From: JADHTT01 sp964633845
GTDB taxonomy: Bacteria; Campylobacterota; Campylobacteria; Campylobacterales; Arcobacteraceae
NCBI GenBank assembly: GCA_964633845.1
Contig: CAZWLA010000006.1
Coordinates: 1 to 40,745, forward strand
Direction: 5' to 3'
DNA length: 40,745 nt
The position numbers were made by a program, and so were the translations under genes. Below the pieces are notes generated by a model. The model was not told the origin of the DNA. It saw only the letters and a program-made list of their open reading frames with translations, and ran no database searches. Positions 1 to 7,190 of the stretch are shown piece after piece (positions within the stretch are counted from its first letter, which is position 1; each line of letters opens with the position of its first letter).

Positions 1-123
1 TAGTATCTAATTTAAGAGTATTACACCTAACAGTATAAAAACTTTATCATAAGTATAACATTAATACTGATAGTATAATAATTCTTAAGAATAATAGTAG
101 TTATTGTTTTATCTCAATAAAAT

Positions 124-132
124 TATGATAAT
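124..132 (+). promoter_or_regulatory. candidate -10 region for the Sel1/K+ channel pair
   Basis: TATGATAAT lies about 25 bases before the ATG at 157, in an AT-rich leader. It resembles the extended -10 element of Campylobacterota sigma-70 promoters, which often lack a clear -35. AAAAAGGA just before the ATG is the ribosome binding site. The upstream stretch 1-123 shows no gene; it holds only a 12-base palindrome at 81-92. Confidence 0.4.
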
Positions 133-156
133 ATTTACTTTTTAAAAAGGAACTTA

Positions 157-747
157 ATGTCAAATAATAATTTATCCCAAGAAGCATATGATATACTAGT
201 ATCGAAAGACTATGATCTAGCATTTAAGCTATATTCACATCTAGTAGAACAAAATGATGCAGTTGCATATTATTATCTTGGATTTCTATATTTCAAAGGA
301 TTTGGAGTGAGTGAAGATATCCAAAAAGCATTTGAACTATATTTAGAAGCAGCCACAAGAGAAGTAACTGTGGCTCAATTTGAAGTAGCAGTTATGCTTG
401 AAAATGGTGATGGATGTACTCAAAATGATTCTGAAGCAGCATTTTGGTATGAAGAAGCAGCAAAAAGGGGGAATATGGATGCATACAACAATCTAGGTGC
501 TATGTATAAAGAGGGGCGTGGAGTAATCCAATCAAATGAAAAGGCATATCATTTATTTAAAAAAGCAGCAATGGCAGATGTAGTATCTGCACAATTTAAT
601 CTAGGTGCTATGTATGACAATGGTCTAGGATGTGAAGAAGATAAAGAAAAAGCAATAGAATGGTGTAGAAAAGCAGCCTTTAAAGGTCACAAAATGGCAA
701 TGAGTATTATGAAGCGTATGCAAAGTGATGGACAGATTGTATTTTAA
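157..747 (+). CDS. Sel1-like repeat protein
   Basis: A 196-residue protein built almost entirely of Sel1-type (TPR-like) helical repeats of 36 residues, at about 36-71, 72-107, 108-143 and 144-179. The recurring signature is LGxxYxxGxGV...KAxxxxxxAA, for example LGAMYKEGRGV and LGAMYDNGLGC. Such repeats form a solenoid that binds partner proteins. I see no signal peptide, so it is probably cytoplasmic, unlike the secreted Cys-rich Sel1 proteins of Helicobacter. The start follows a good AAAAAGGA Shine-Dalgarno. The gene is 11 bases upstream of a potassium channel gene and is probably co-transcribed with it. That makes a role in channel assembly or regulation possible, but this is only inference from position. 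Confidence 0.85.
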   Translation: MSNNNLSQEAYDILVSKDYDLAFKLYSHLVEQNDAVAYYYLGFLYFKGFGVSEDIQKAFELYLEAATREVTVAQFEVAVMLENGDGCTQNDSEAAFWYEEAAKRGNMDAYNNLGAMYKEGRGVIQSNEKAYHLFKKAAMADVVSAQFNLGAMYDNGLGCEEDKEKAIEWCRKAAFKGHKMAMSIMKRMQSDGQIVF

Positions 748-758
748 AAGGTTATAAC

Positions 759-1499
759 ATGCTAAACACAATATACTTAATTTTAGAAAAGCCATCACAG
801 CATAAGGTTGGAAAGTATATAAATCAATATATCTTTGCTTTGATTGTTATTAGTATTATTTCATTTTTTCTTTCAACTGTTAAAGACTATTCACAATATT
901 CAAATATATTTAATACAATAGAACATATGGTGATGATAATATTCTCTATTGAACTATTATTAAGGTTTATAGCTATTGGTGAAGACCCTAGATATGAAGG
1001 GATAAGAGGTAGGCTAAAGTATCTAAAAGAGCCTTTTGTAATTATTGATATACTTGTATTACTTCCATACTATCTAGTTTTATCAGGTGTAGAGCTTGTA
1101 TTTTTACGAGCATTGAGAGTTTTACGTATTGTAAAGCTTTTAAGATATGAACAATATAATAGTTTTGATATTACATTGTGGCATATACTTAAAGAAAATA
1201 AAGATAAGTTTATAGTTGTTTTGCAGTTATCTACAGTTTTAATGCTACTTAGTGCACCTATTATGTATTATTTAGAAACTTCCGTACAGCCTGAAGTATT
1301 TTCAAGTATACCAGCTGCTTTTTGGTGGTCGGTTATTACATTTACAACTGTTGGATATGGAGATATGTATCCTATTACTACTCTTGGAAAAATGGTGGCT
1401 AGTTTCTTGTCTGTATTAGGTATTGCCTTTTATGCTATTCCTGGAGCTATATTTACATCTGCTTTACTTGATAAGCTAAAAAAAAGAGAAGGAAATTAG
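759..1499 (+). CDS. voltage-gated-type potassium channel, six-helix
   Basis: A 246-residue inner-membrane protein with the layout of a voltage-gated K+ channel subunit, presumably tetrameric. Hydrophobic segments S1 (about 23-40), S2 (52-73) and S3 (93-109) are followed by an S4-like helix with basic residues every third position (R117, R120, R123, K126, R129). S5 is at about 150-172, then the pore loop with the K+ selectivity filter TVGYGD at 197-202, and S6 at about 208-232. No C-terminal RCK or cyclic-nucleotide domain is present; the protein ends in a short basic tail. This matches the ion transport protein family closely. Likely role is K+ conductance and membrane-potential control. It is probably the second gene of a pair with the Sel1 gene and ends inside a terminator hairpin. 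Confidence 0.9.
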   Translation: MLNTIYLILEKPSQHKVGKYINQYIFALIVISIISFFLSTVKDYSQYSNIFNTIEHMVMIIFSIELLLRFIAIGEDPRYEGIRGRLKYLKEPFVIIDILVLLPYYLVLSGVELVFLRALRVLRIVKLLRYEQYNSFDITLWHILKENKDKFIVVLQLSTVLMLLSAPIMYYLETSVQPEVFSSIPAAFWWSVITFTTVGYGDMYPITTLGKMVASFLSVLGIAFYAIPGAIFTSALLDKLKKREGN

Positions 1500-1533
1500 G
1501 GAAGATAAATAGTCTAGCTATTTATCTTCCCTA
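1497..1533. terminator. bidirectional terminator between convergent genes
   Basis: A perfect 16-base-pair stem (arm TAGGGAAGATAAATAG at 1497-1512, complement at 1518-1533) with a 5-base loop. It sits exactly where the potassium channel gene (+) and the metal-binding protein gene (-) converge, and it contains both stop codons. There is no long U tract on either side, but the stem is strong and symmetrical, so it can serve both transcripts. Confidence 0.8.
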
Positions 1534-1795
1534 TAGCACATGATATAAAACTTTTAGCTGTAGTAGTTGCTCTCTCAAGTGTATTTAGCTCATCAGTTGA
1601 TAGAGGATAGCCAATTGATCTTAGTTTAGTTTTTAATAATTCTTCTTGAGAGTCATCAATATCAAGAGTAATTACTCTTGGGTTTACATCTAGATTAACT
1701 TCTATATCATCAAATTCTTCTCGTAGTTTTGATTTTAGTGTATTAGCACATCCACCACACTTTACATTTAATACTTCATATTGTTTTATAGCCAT
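1514..1795 (-). CDS. heavy-metal-associated (CopZ-like) domain protein
   Basis: A 93-residue protein whose first 70 residues look like a ferredoxin-fold heavy-metal-associated domain. The metal-binding loop has CGGC at residues 13-16, followed by a helix and alternating strands ending near GYP. Cu(I) chaperones and P1B-ATPase N-domains have this fold (typically MxCxxC); here the loop reads VKCGGCAN, so the metal could be copper or another soft metal. The C-terminal 25 residues, with one more Cys, are an unfamiliar extension. I chose the ATG at 1795 because AAGGGG precedes it at good spacing; an ATG 18 bases upstream would overlap the preceding gene. It lies just downstream of the BaiN-like flavoprotein gene and probably shares its transcript. 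Confidence 0.75.
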   Translation of the reverse strand: MAIKQYEVLNVKCGGCANTLKSKLREEFDDIEVNLDVNPRVITLDIDDSQEELLKTKLRSIGYPLSTDELNTLERATTTAKSFISCAIGKINS

Positions 1796-1805
1796 TTTAA
1801 ACCCC

Positions 1806-2960
1806 TTATACACTATTTCCAGCTACGAATCCACTAGACCAAGCCCATTGTAGATTAAAGCCACCACAATCACCATCAACATCAAGTACTTCTCCACAAA
1901 AGTATAAGTCTTTTTGTCTAAGTGATTGCATTGTTTTATAATCAATACTGATAGTATCTACACCTCCAGCACAAACCTCAGAAAAATCAAACCCTTTTGT
2001 ATTGGTTATAGTTAGTTTTAAACACTTTATACTATTTATTATTTTATTATTATTGCTTTGTGTAATATCTAATAAAAAGTTTGTAAGTTTTTGATTTAGT
2101 ATCCCTTTTAATTTAATACCACTAGCTAAAAGCTTTTTTAGCTCTGATTTAGTAAATTGTGGCATTAAATCTAGATGTACTTCTACAAATGATTTACTAT
2201 TTAATGCAATGGCTACTTCTCTGCTTATTTCAAGTATACTTGACCCTGATAAACCATATTTAGTAAATAGAATATCACCAGTTGAATGTGTGATTTTCTC
2301 TTTGTTTATATATAGTGTAGCAGTACCATTAAACTTTACACCCGAAAGTTGTTCTAGGTATTTAAAATCTGACACAAGCTGAACTAGAGTAGGGCTTGTA
2401 GGTATTATATTGTGTTTAAATTGTCTAGCAAAATCAAAGCCATCTTTACAGCCACCAAGCTTACTTTGTGCAAGTGCACCAGTTGCTATAATTACTTTAT
2501 TAAAATCCATAGCAAGTGAATTATTTATAGTTAGTGTAAAACTATCGTCATATTCTATCCTTGTAATATGTGATGATAATTTTATTTGTACTTTTAGATT
2601 TTTTGCTTTATCTTCAAGAAGATCTACTACAGAAGTTGCCTGAAGTGACATAGGATATAGTCTATTTGTCTTTTCTGCTTCAGTAGTAAGCAATCCAATA
2701 GATTTAAAGAATTTAAGTGTATCTTTTAGTGTGTACTGATCAAGTACTTGCTTTACAAAAGAGGTATTTTGGCTATGAAAATTTTCAAGTTTAATGTTTT
2801 TATTTGTGATATTGCATCTACCATTACCAGTAGCTAATATTTTCTTACCAAGTCTGTTATTTTTTTCAAAGATAGTTACTCTGTGACCATTAGAAGCAGC
2901 AATTATTGCTGCAATTAGTCCAGAAGCACCACCACCAATGATTGCAATATTTTTATTCAT
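1806..2960 (-). CDS. BaiN/HI0933-family NAD(P)/FAD-dependent oxidoreductase
   Basis: A 384-residue flavoprotein of the HI0933-like (BaiN/RdsA) family. The N-terminus carries the Rossmann FAD-binding motif GGGASG at residues 9-14, then the family signature around GNGRCNITN (45-53). The C-terminus has a second FAD-contact region with CGGFNLQWAWSSG. Full length is slightly under the usual 390-400. Members are predicted cytosolic flavin oxidoreductases with few proven substrates; BaiN acts on bile-acid intermediates in Clostridium, which should not be carried over to this organism. It is separated from sucD upstream by a rho-independent terminator, so it should have its own promoter in the short gap 2961-2977. 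Confidence 0.85.
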   Translation of the reverse strand: MNKNIAIIGGGASGLIAAIIAASNGHRVTIFEKNNRLGKKILATGNGRCNITNKNIKLENFHSQNTSFVKQVLDQYTLKDTLKFFKSIGLLTTEAEKTNRLYPMSLQATSVVDLLEDKAKNLKVQIKLSSHITRIEYDDSFTLTINNSLAMDFNKVIIATGALAQSKLGGCKDGFDFARQFKHNIIPTSPTLVQLVSDFKYLEQLSGVKFNGTATLYINKEKITHSTGDILFTKYGLSGSSILEISREVAIALNSKSFVEVHLDLMPQFTKSELKKLLASGIKLKGILNQKLTNFLLDITQSNNNKIINSIKCLKLTITNTKGFDFSEVCAGGVDTISIDYKTMQSLRQKDLYFCGEVLDVDGDCGGFNLQWAWSSGFVAGNSV

Positions 2961-2977
2961 AAAGTAATTTTATCCAA

Positions 2978-3010
2978 TAAAAAAAGGGAAAGCCCTTAAG
3001 CTCTCCCTTA
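2978..3010 (-). terminator. rho-independent terminator after sucD
   Basis: On the minus strand a 10-base-pair stem (3000-3009 with 2984-2993, one G-U pair, six-base loop) is followed directly by a run of seven U. It lies 20 bases downstream of the sucD stop codon. This is a textbook intrinsic terminator ending the sucCD transcript ahead of the flavoprotein gene. Confidence 0.85.
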
Positions 3011-3029
3011 TGAAAAAAAGAATTAGATA

Positions 3030-3899
3030 TTATCCTAATAATTCTTTTACAGCTTTACCAATTTCTGCAGGAGATACTACAACTTTAACTCCAGCAGCTT
3101 CAAGTGCAGCCATTTTTTCTGCAGCAGTACCAGCAGAACCACTTACGATTGCTCCAGCATGACCCATAGTTTTACCTTTAGGTGCAGTTTGACCAGCAAT
3201 AAATGCTACAACTGGCTTAGTAACTTGCTCTTTAATTAATTTAGCAGCTTGGATCTCAAGATCTCCACCAATTTCACCAATCATAACGATACATTCAGTC
3301 TCTGGATCAGCTTCAAACATTGGTAATAGTTGATTATATGATAGACCAATAATTGGATCTCCACCAATACCAACAGCTGTTGTAATACCAAATCCTTCTT
3401 GAACAACTTGGTTAGTACCTTCATAAGTTAATGTACCAGACTTAGAGATAAGTCCAACATTCCCTTTTTTGAAAATAGAACCAGGCATAATACCAATTTT
3501 ACACTCTTCAGCAGTGATAATTCCTGGACAGTTTGGTCCAAGTGTTTTCATACCATGCTTTGTTGCATGTGCTTTAGCCATTTGCATATCTTTAACAGGA
3601 GCACCTTCTGTAATAATTACAGCAAGTTCAATACCAGCTTCAGCAGCTTCCATTACAGCATCACCAACAAAAGCAGGTGGTACAAAAATCATAGATACAG
3701 TTGCACCTGTATTTTTAACAGCGTCAGATACTGTATTAAATACTGGTTTACCTAAATGCTCTTGGCCACCTTTATTTGGAGTAACACCACCAACAATATT
3801 TGTACCATACGCGATACATTGCTCAGCATGGAAAGTACCTTCTTTCCCTGTAAAACCTTGTACAATTACTTTTGTATCTTTATTTATTAAAATTGACAT
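3030..3899 (-). CDS. sucD: succinyl-CoA ligase (ADP-forming), alpha subunit
   Basis: Alpha subunit (289 residues, the usual size) of succinyl-CoA synthetase, which interconverts succinyl-CoA + ADP/GDP + Pi with succinate + CoA + ATP/GTP in the TCA cycle. The N-terminal CoA-binding Rossmann domain begins with VIVQGFTGKEG at 11-21. GIGGDPIIG at 178-186 lies in the ligase domain. The phosphorylated histidine is H247 in GHAGAIVSG. The gene follows sucC by three bases and the two form one transcription unit ended by the hairpin at 2978-3010. In an oxidative cycle it makes ATP; in a reductive cycle it makes succinyl-CoA for 2-oxoglutarate synthase. The sequence alone does not say which direction dominates. 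Confidence 0.97.
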   Translation of the reverse strand: MSILINKDTKVIVQGFTGKEGTFHAEQCIAYGTNIVGGVTPNKGGQEHLGKPVFNTVSDAVKNTGATVSMIFVPPAFVGDAVMEAAEAGIELAVIITEGAPVKDMQMAKAHATKHGMKTLGPNCPGIITAEECKIGIMPGSIFKKGNVGLISKSGTLTYEGTNQVVQEGFGITTAVGIGGDPIIGLSYNQLLPMFEADPETECIVMIGEIGGDLEIQAAKLIKEQVTKPVVAFIAGQTAPKGKTMGHAGAIVSGSAGTAAEKMAALEAAGVKVVVSPAEIGKAVKELLG

Positions 3900-3902
3900 C
3901 TT

Positions 3903-5075
3903 CTATTCTCCCTTTGCCGCTTTAACTGCTTTTGCTGCACCATCACCTAAGTCATTACCAACAATTAAATTAGAAATATTAGCATTATTAAGAATTTCTG
4001 CTGCTTCTGGAGCATTTGTACCATCAAGTCTTACAATTACTGGTACATTTACATCAGTTATCTTTGTAGCTTCAATAATACCATTTGCAATTCTATCACA
4101 TCTTACAATTCCACCAAAAATATTTACAAAAATAGCTTTTACATTTGGATTTTTAAGAATAATCTCAAAACCTTTTGCAACAGTCTCAGCATTTGCTGAA
4201 CCACCAACATCAAGGAAGTTTGCAGGTGTTCCACCCATATGATTAATTGTATCCATAGTACCCATAGCAAGACCAGCACCATTTACCATACAACCAATTT
4301 CACCATCAAGTGCTACATAAGAAAGACCATATTTAGCAGCTTCAACTTCATCTGCATCTTCTTCAGTTAAATCTCTCATAGCTGCGATTTCTGGTTGTCT
4401 ACCTAAAGCAGAGTTATCAAATCCCATTTTACCATCAAGTGCTAAGAATTCTCCAGAACCTGTTTTTACAAGTGGATTAATCTCAATCATCTCTGCATCA
4501 TTTTCCATATAAAGTTTAAATAACTTTTGAGCAAATTGAATAATATTTTTTTGTTCAACTTTGTCAGAAATACCAAGACCAAATGCTAGTTCTCTACCAT
4601 GGAAACCTTGGAATCCAACAGCTGGATCAACTGGAATAGTTACAATTTTTTCTGGAGTATTTTCAGCAACATCTTCAATATTCATTCCACCTTCAGTAGA
4701 AGCCATAATTAAAGGCATTTCCAATTTTCTATCAAGAACAACTGATAAGTATAGTTCAGATTGGATATCAGCACCATCTTCAATATAAAGCTTTTGTACT
4801 AGTTTACCTTCAGCAGTTGTTTGGTGAGTAACTAACGTCATTCCTAAAATTTCATCTGATAATTCTCTTACTTCATCAAGTGATTTAGCTAATTTAACTC
4901 CACCACCAAGTCCTCTACCACCAGCGTGAATTTGTGCTTTAACAACCCAAATTGGTCCACCTAATTCTTTAGCAGCTTCTACAGCAGCATCTACAGATTC
5001 AGCCATTATACCTTTTGGCGTTGGTACACCATATTGTGCAAAAATTTGTTTTGCTTGATATTCATGAATATTCAT
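3903..5075 (-). CDS. sucC: succinyl-CoA ligase (ADP-forming), beta subunit
   Basis: Beta subunit (390 residues, family size about 388) holding the ATP-grasp nucleotide-binding domain and the subunit interface. The start MNIHEYQAKQIFAQYGVPTP is the classic N-terminus. The glycine-rich ATP-grasp loop GGRGLGGGVK lies near residue 52. Other conserved blocks are EINPLV, DGKMGFDNSA, NGAGLAMGTMD and NIFGGIVRCD, where the last two contact the phosphohistidine and substrate. A strong AAAGGGATAAT ribosome binding site precedes the ATG. It is the promoter-proximal gene of the sucCD unit, with a candidate -10 hexamer at 5107-5112. No 2-oxoglutarate oxidoreductase or dehydrogenase gene is present in the window to complete this step. 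Confidence 0.97.
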   Translation of the reverse strand: MNIHEYQAKQIFAQYGVPTPKGIMAESVDAAVEAAKELGGPIWVVKAQIHAGGRGLGGGVKLAKSLDEVRELSDEILGMTLVTHQTTAEGKLVQKLYIEDGADIQSELYLSVVLDRKLEMPLIMASTEGGMNIEDVAENTPEKIVTIPVDPAVGFQGFHGRELAFGLGISDKVEQKNIIQFAQKLFKLYMENDAEMIEINPLVKTGSGEFLALDGKMGFDNSALGRQPEIAAMRDLTEEDADEVEAAKYGLSYVALDGEIGCMVNGAGLAMGTMDTINHMGGTPANFLDVGGSANAETVAKGFEIILKNPNVKAIFVNIFGGIVRCDRIANGIIEATKITDVNVPVIVRLDGTNAPEAAEILNNANISNLIVGNDLGDGAAKAVKAAKGE

Positions 5076-5101
5076 ATTATCCCTTTGTTAATTTATGATT
5101 C

Positions 5102-5122
5102 AAGATATTATATCTATATCTT
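5102..5122 (-). promoter_or_regulatory. candidate sucC promoter overlapping an inverted repeat
   Basis: On the minus strand TATAAT (5107-5112) sits about 32 bases before the sucC ATG. An inverted repeat with 7-base arms (AAGATAT at 5102-5108, ATATCTT at 5116-5122) straddles this hexamer. A dyad over a -10 element is where a repressor could bind, but such AT-only dyads also arise by chance. The rest of 5076-5207 holds no gene. Confidence 0.4.
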
Positions 5123-5207
5123 ATTAAAATAGATTTAGAAAATTATTTTATTATTACTTTCTTATATATTTGGTTACTGTTTGTATCAGGTTATAAAGTA
5201 TTGTAAA

Positions 5208-5504
5208 CTATTTAACTAGTTTATAATGTATATCATTGAGATACTCACCTACAAGGATATCATCTTTGTCTTCCCAGTCAGTATCAAAATTAATTCCACA
5301 ACCAACAATCCACTTATCTAAATCTTTTAAATTTTTGACTTTGTGATTTTTAGCATCATATTCTATACCATCATTATGACAAGAGTGACAATTGGCTTGT
5401 GTGTATAATGCTCTACCATCTAAATTTGATGATATACTAGAATTTGCTAAAAGTGCTGATGAGCTTATTATTAGATAAAATAATATTTGTTTTGAATGTT
5501 TCAT
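5208..5504 (-). CDS. small periplasmic monoheme cytochrome c (SHP/DUF1924-like?)
   Basis: A 98-residue preprotein with a Sec signal peptide (basic start, hydrophobic 8-20, likely cleavage after about residue 21) and one c-type heme site, CHSCH at 39-43. The mature domain is therefore a roughly 77-residue periplasmic electron carrier. No methionine follows the heme motif, so the usual His/Met ligation is impossible. A later block, KWIVGCGINFDTDW with C69, N72 and W77 followed by EYLN, resembles from memory the C-terminal part of SHP/DUF1924 cytochromes, where an Asn can be the sixth ligand. This assignment is an inference. The gene stands alone between fumB and sucC, with its own promoter and a leader hairpin that could hide its ribosome binding site. 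Confidence 0.7.
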   Translation of the reverse strand: MKHSKQILFYLIISSSALLANSSISSNLDGRALYTQANCHSCHNDGIEYDAKNHKVKNLKDLDKWIVGCGINFDTDWEDKDDILVGEYLNDIHYKLVK

Positions 5505-5540
5505 ACTAACTCCTTTGTTTTATAGTCAATGGAGTTAGTA
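5504..5540 (-). promoter_or_regulatory. leader hairpin masking the Shine-Dalgarno of the cytochrome gene
   Basis: The minus-strand leader folds TACTAACTCC (5540-5531) against GGAGTTAGTA (5513-5504), a perfect 10-base-pair stem with a 17-base loop. The right arm contains the GGAG ribosome binding site and the A of the ATG. Translation should be blocked while the stem is closed. Confidence 0.5.
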
Positions 5541-5564
5541 TATAAAGATAAGACTTAATTTATT

Positions 5565-5570
5565 ATTATA
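5565..5570 (-). promoter_or_regulatory. candidate -10 box for the cytochrome c gene
   Basis: A perfect TATAAT on the minus strand, preceded by a run of T as is common in Campylobacterota promoters. Transcription would start near 5558, giving a leader of about 54 bases that includes the masking hairpin at 5504-5540. Confidence 0.4.
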
Positions 5571-5622
5571 AAAAAAAGTTATATTATATGTAGTTATCTA
5601 CTTTACTTCGTGACGCGTACTC

Positions 5623-5649
5623 AATAAAGTAACATCAAGTTACTTTATT
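5623..5649 (-). terminator. possible terminator at the end of fumB
   Basis: An 11-base-pair perfect stem (5623-5633 with 5639-5649, five-base loop) overlaps the last codons and stop of fumB. No U tract follows on the minus strand, so it may act as an mRNA 3'-end stabiliser rather than an intrinsic terminator. Confidence 0.4.
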
Positions 5650-6197
5650 TCATACTTCTCTCTACCCATTTGGTAAAGATCTGCTCCATGAGAATCATTT
5701 ACTACAGTTACAGGAAAGTTTTCTACTTCTAAAACTCTTATGGCTTCAGGTCCAAGTTCTGGATATGCAATAACTTCAGCAGATTTAATTTGTTTTCCAA
5801 GAAGTGCACCAGCACCACCTGTAGCACCAAAATAAATTCCACCAAATTCTTTACAAGCATCCTTAACTGCCTGATTTCTCTTACCTTTTCCAATCATACC
5901 TAAGCTTCCATTTTTAAGCATAGTAGGTGAATATGAATCCATTCTATATGATGTAGTTGGTCCAGCACTTCCAATAGGATCACCTGGCTTAGGCGGAGTA
6001 GGCCCAACAAAGTATATTACACTACCTTTTAGATCAAATGGTAGCTTTTCACCAGCTTCGATTAAATCTACAAGTTTTTTATGTGCAGCATCTCTAGCTG
6101 TATATATTTTACCACTTAAATAAACTATATCACCAGCTACAAGTTCTCTTGTTTGCTCCTCAGTAAGAGGAGTTGTTAAATTGTATGTTTTACTCAT
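5640..6197 (-). CDS. fumB: class I fumarate hydratase, beta subunit
   Basis: The C-terminal-domain subunit (185 residues) of an oxygen-sensitive iron-sulfur fumarase that interconverts fumarate and L-malate. Conserved blocks include LSGKIYTARDAAHKK near 28-42, GPTTSYRMDSY, MIGKGKR and GATGGAGALL, typical of the beta domain that helps close the active site. In Enterobacteria the alpha and beta domains are fused as FumA/FumB; here they are separate genes as in many anaerobes and archaea. It follows the alpha-subunit gene by nine bases and belongs to the same transcript. The symbol denotes the beta subunit and is not the E. coli FumB isozyme. Confidence 0.93.
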   Translation of the reverse strand: MSKTYNLTTPLTEEQTRELVAGDIVYLSGKIYTARDAAHKKLVDLIEAGEKLPFDLKGSVIYFVGPTPPKPGDPIGSAGPTTSYRMDSYSPTMLKNGSLGMIGKGKRNQAVKDACKEFGGIYFGATGGAGALLGKQIKSAEVIAYPELGPEAIRVLEVENFPVTVVNDSHGADLYQMGREKYEIK

Positions 6198-6206
6198 ATT
6201 TAATCC

Positions 6207-7070
6207 TTATATAGTGATGTGTGCATGTCTAGAACTATGACATTGAACATTTACAGATACTGGAAGAGAAGCAATATGACAAGGGTTTGATTCAATATGA
6301 ACAGCAAGTACAGTTTCAGTACCACCCATACCCATAGCACCAATTCCAAGTTTATTTAATTCATCTTTGATTTCAGATTCCATGGCAGCCATCTCTGGAT
6401 CTTCATTAACTGAACCAATAGTTCTAAATAGTGCATGCTTAGATGATATACCAGCTTTTTCAAATGTGCCACCAATACCAACACCAACAGTTAATGGAGG
6501 ACAAGGGTTTCCACCTGCATCTGAGATTACTTGCTTAACATATTCAATAATACCAGCTTTACCAGCTGCCGGAGGGAATACAGTAGCTCTAGATACATTT
6601 TCACTACCTCCACCTTTTGCTGCATATTCAACATCAATTTTATCACCAGCTACAATATCAAAATGAATGATTGCAGGTAAATTGTAACCAACTTTATCTT
6701 TTAAATTTGCTCTCGTAAATGGTTCACATGTACTAGCTCTTAGGTATGCATCTTCATATCCTTTTTCAGTACCTTCATTGATTGCATCTCTTAAAAGACC
6801 ACCAATAACCCTTACATCTGCACCAACATTTACAAAGAATACTGCAAGACCTGTATCTTGACAAAGTGGTCTCTCTTCATTTTTTGCAATATCTGCATTT
6901 TCAAGTAGTTGTGCTAAAACCTCTTTTGCAACTGGTGACTTCTCATTATTATGAGCATCTTTAATTGCTTTATATGCATCTTCTGGTAATACTGTACCAC
7001 AATGAACAATTACATTTCTTATGGCAGTTACGACATCTTTATATTGTATTTCTCTAATTAATTTCCCCAT
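6207..7070 (-). CDS. fumA: class I fumarate hydratase, alpha subunit
   Basis: Catalytic subunit (287 residues) carrying the [4Fe-4S] cluster that binds fumarate or malate. The three expected cysteine ligands are visible: C70 in RPLCQDTGLA, C190 in GGNPCPPL and C264 in NPCHIASLP. Other signatures are KGGGSENVS and GIGGTFEKA. I chose the ATG at 7070, preceded by GGGAGA, instead of an upstream ATG that would add 12 atypical residues. It pairs with the beta gene downstream. A labile Fe-S fumarase fits an anaerobic or microaerobic lifestyle, and C. jejuni by contrast uses class II FumC. The terminator of the upstream mdh gene lies at 7126-7153, so fumAB is probably started independently from the region 7071-7125. 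Confidence 0.94.
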   Translation of the reverse strand: MGKLIREIQYKDVVTAIRNVIVHCGTVLPEDAYKAIKDAHNNEKSPVAKEVLAQLLENADIAKNEERPLCQDTGLAVFFVNVGADVRVIGGLLRDAINEGTEKGYEDAYLRASTCEPFTRANLKDKVGYNLPAIIHFDIVAGDKIDVEYAAKGGGSENVSRATVFPPAAGKAGIIEYVKQVISDAGGNPCPPLTVGVGIGGTFEKAGISSKHALFRTIGSVNEDPEMAAMESEIKDELNKLGIGAMGMGGTETVLAVHIESNPCHIASLPVSVNVQCHSSRHAHITI

Positions 7071-7125
7071 TAGTTTCTCCCTTGTAAATATGCTTGATTT
7101 TATCATTAGTATTGTTAATAACTAA

Positions 7126-7153
7126 TAAAAAAGGCCAACAATAAATGTTGACC
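7126..7153 (-). terminator. rho-independent terminator after the first mdh
   Basis: On the minus strand GGTCAACA (7153-7146) pairs with TGTTGGCC (7140-7133), an 8-base-pair stem with one G-U pair and a five-base loop, followed by six U. It lies 38 bases beyond the mdh stop and separates the ETF-QO/ETF/mdh unit from fumAB. Confidence 0.85.
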
Positions 7154-7190
7154 AAATATAATTTTTTATATTAATTATAGTGATTTTATA

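Noticed and set aside
81..92. Palindrome ATTCTTAAGAAT upstream of the Sel1 gene as an operator
   Set aside because: A 12-base AT-rich palindrome is common by chance in such sequence, and no second copy or position relative to the promoter supports it.
3469..4242. A 257-codon open frame on the + strand
   Set aside because: It lies antisense to sucC and sucD, whose protein matches are certain, and its translation is low-complexity Ile/Pro/Ser/Ala with no ribosome site. It is a shadow frame.
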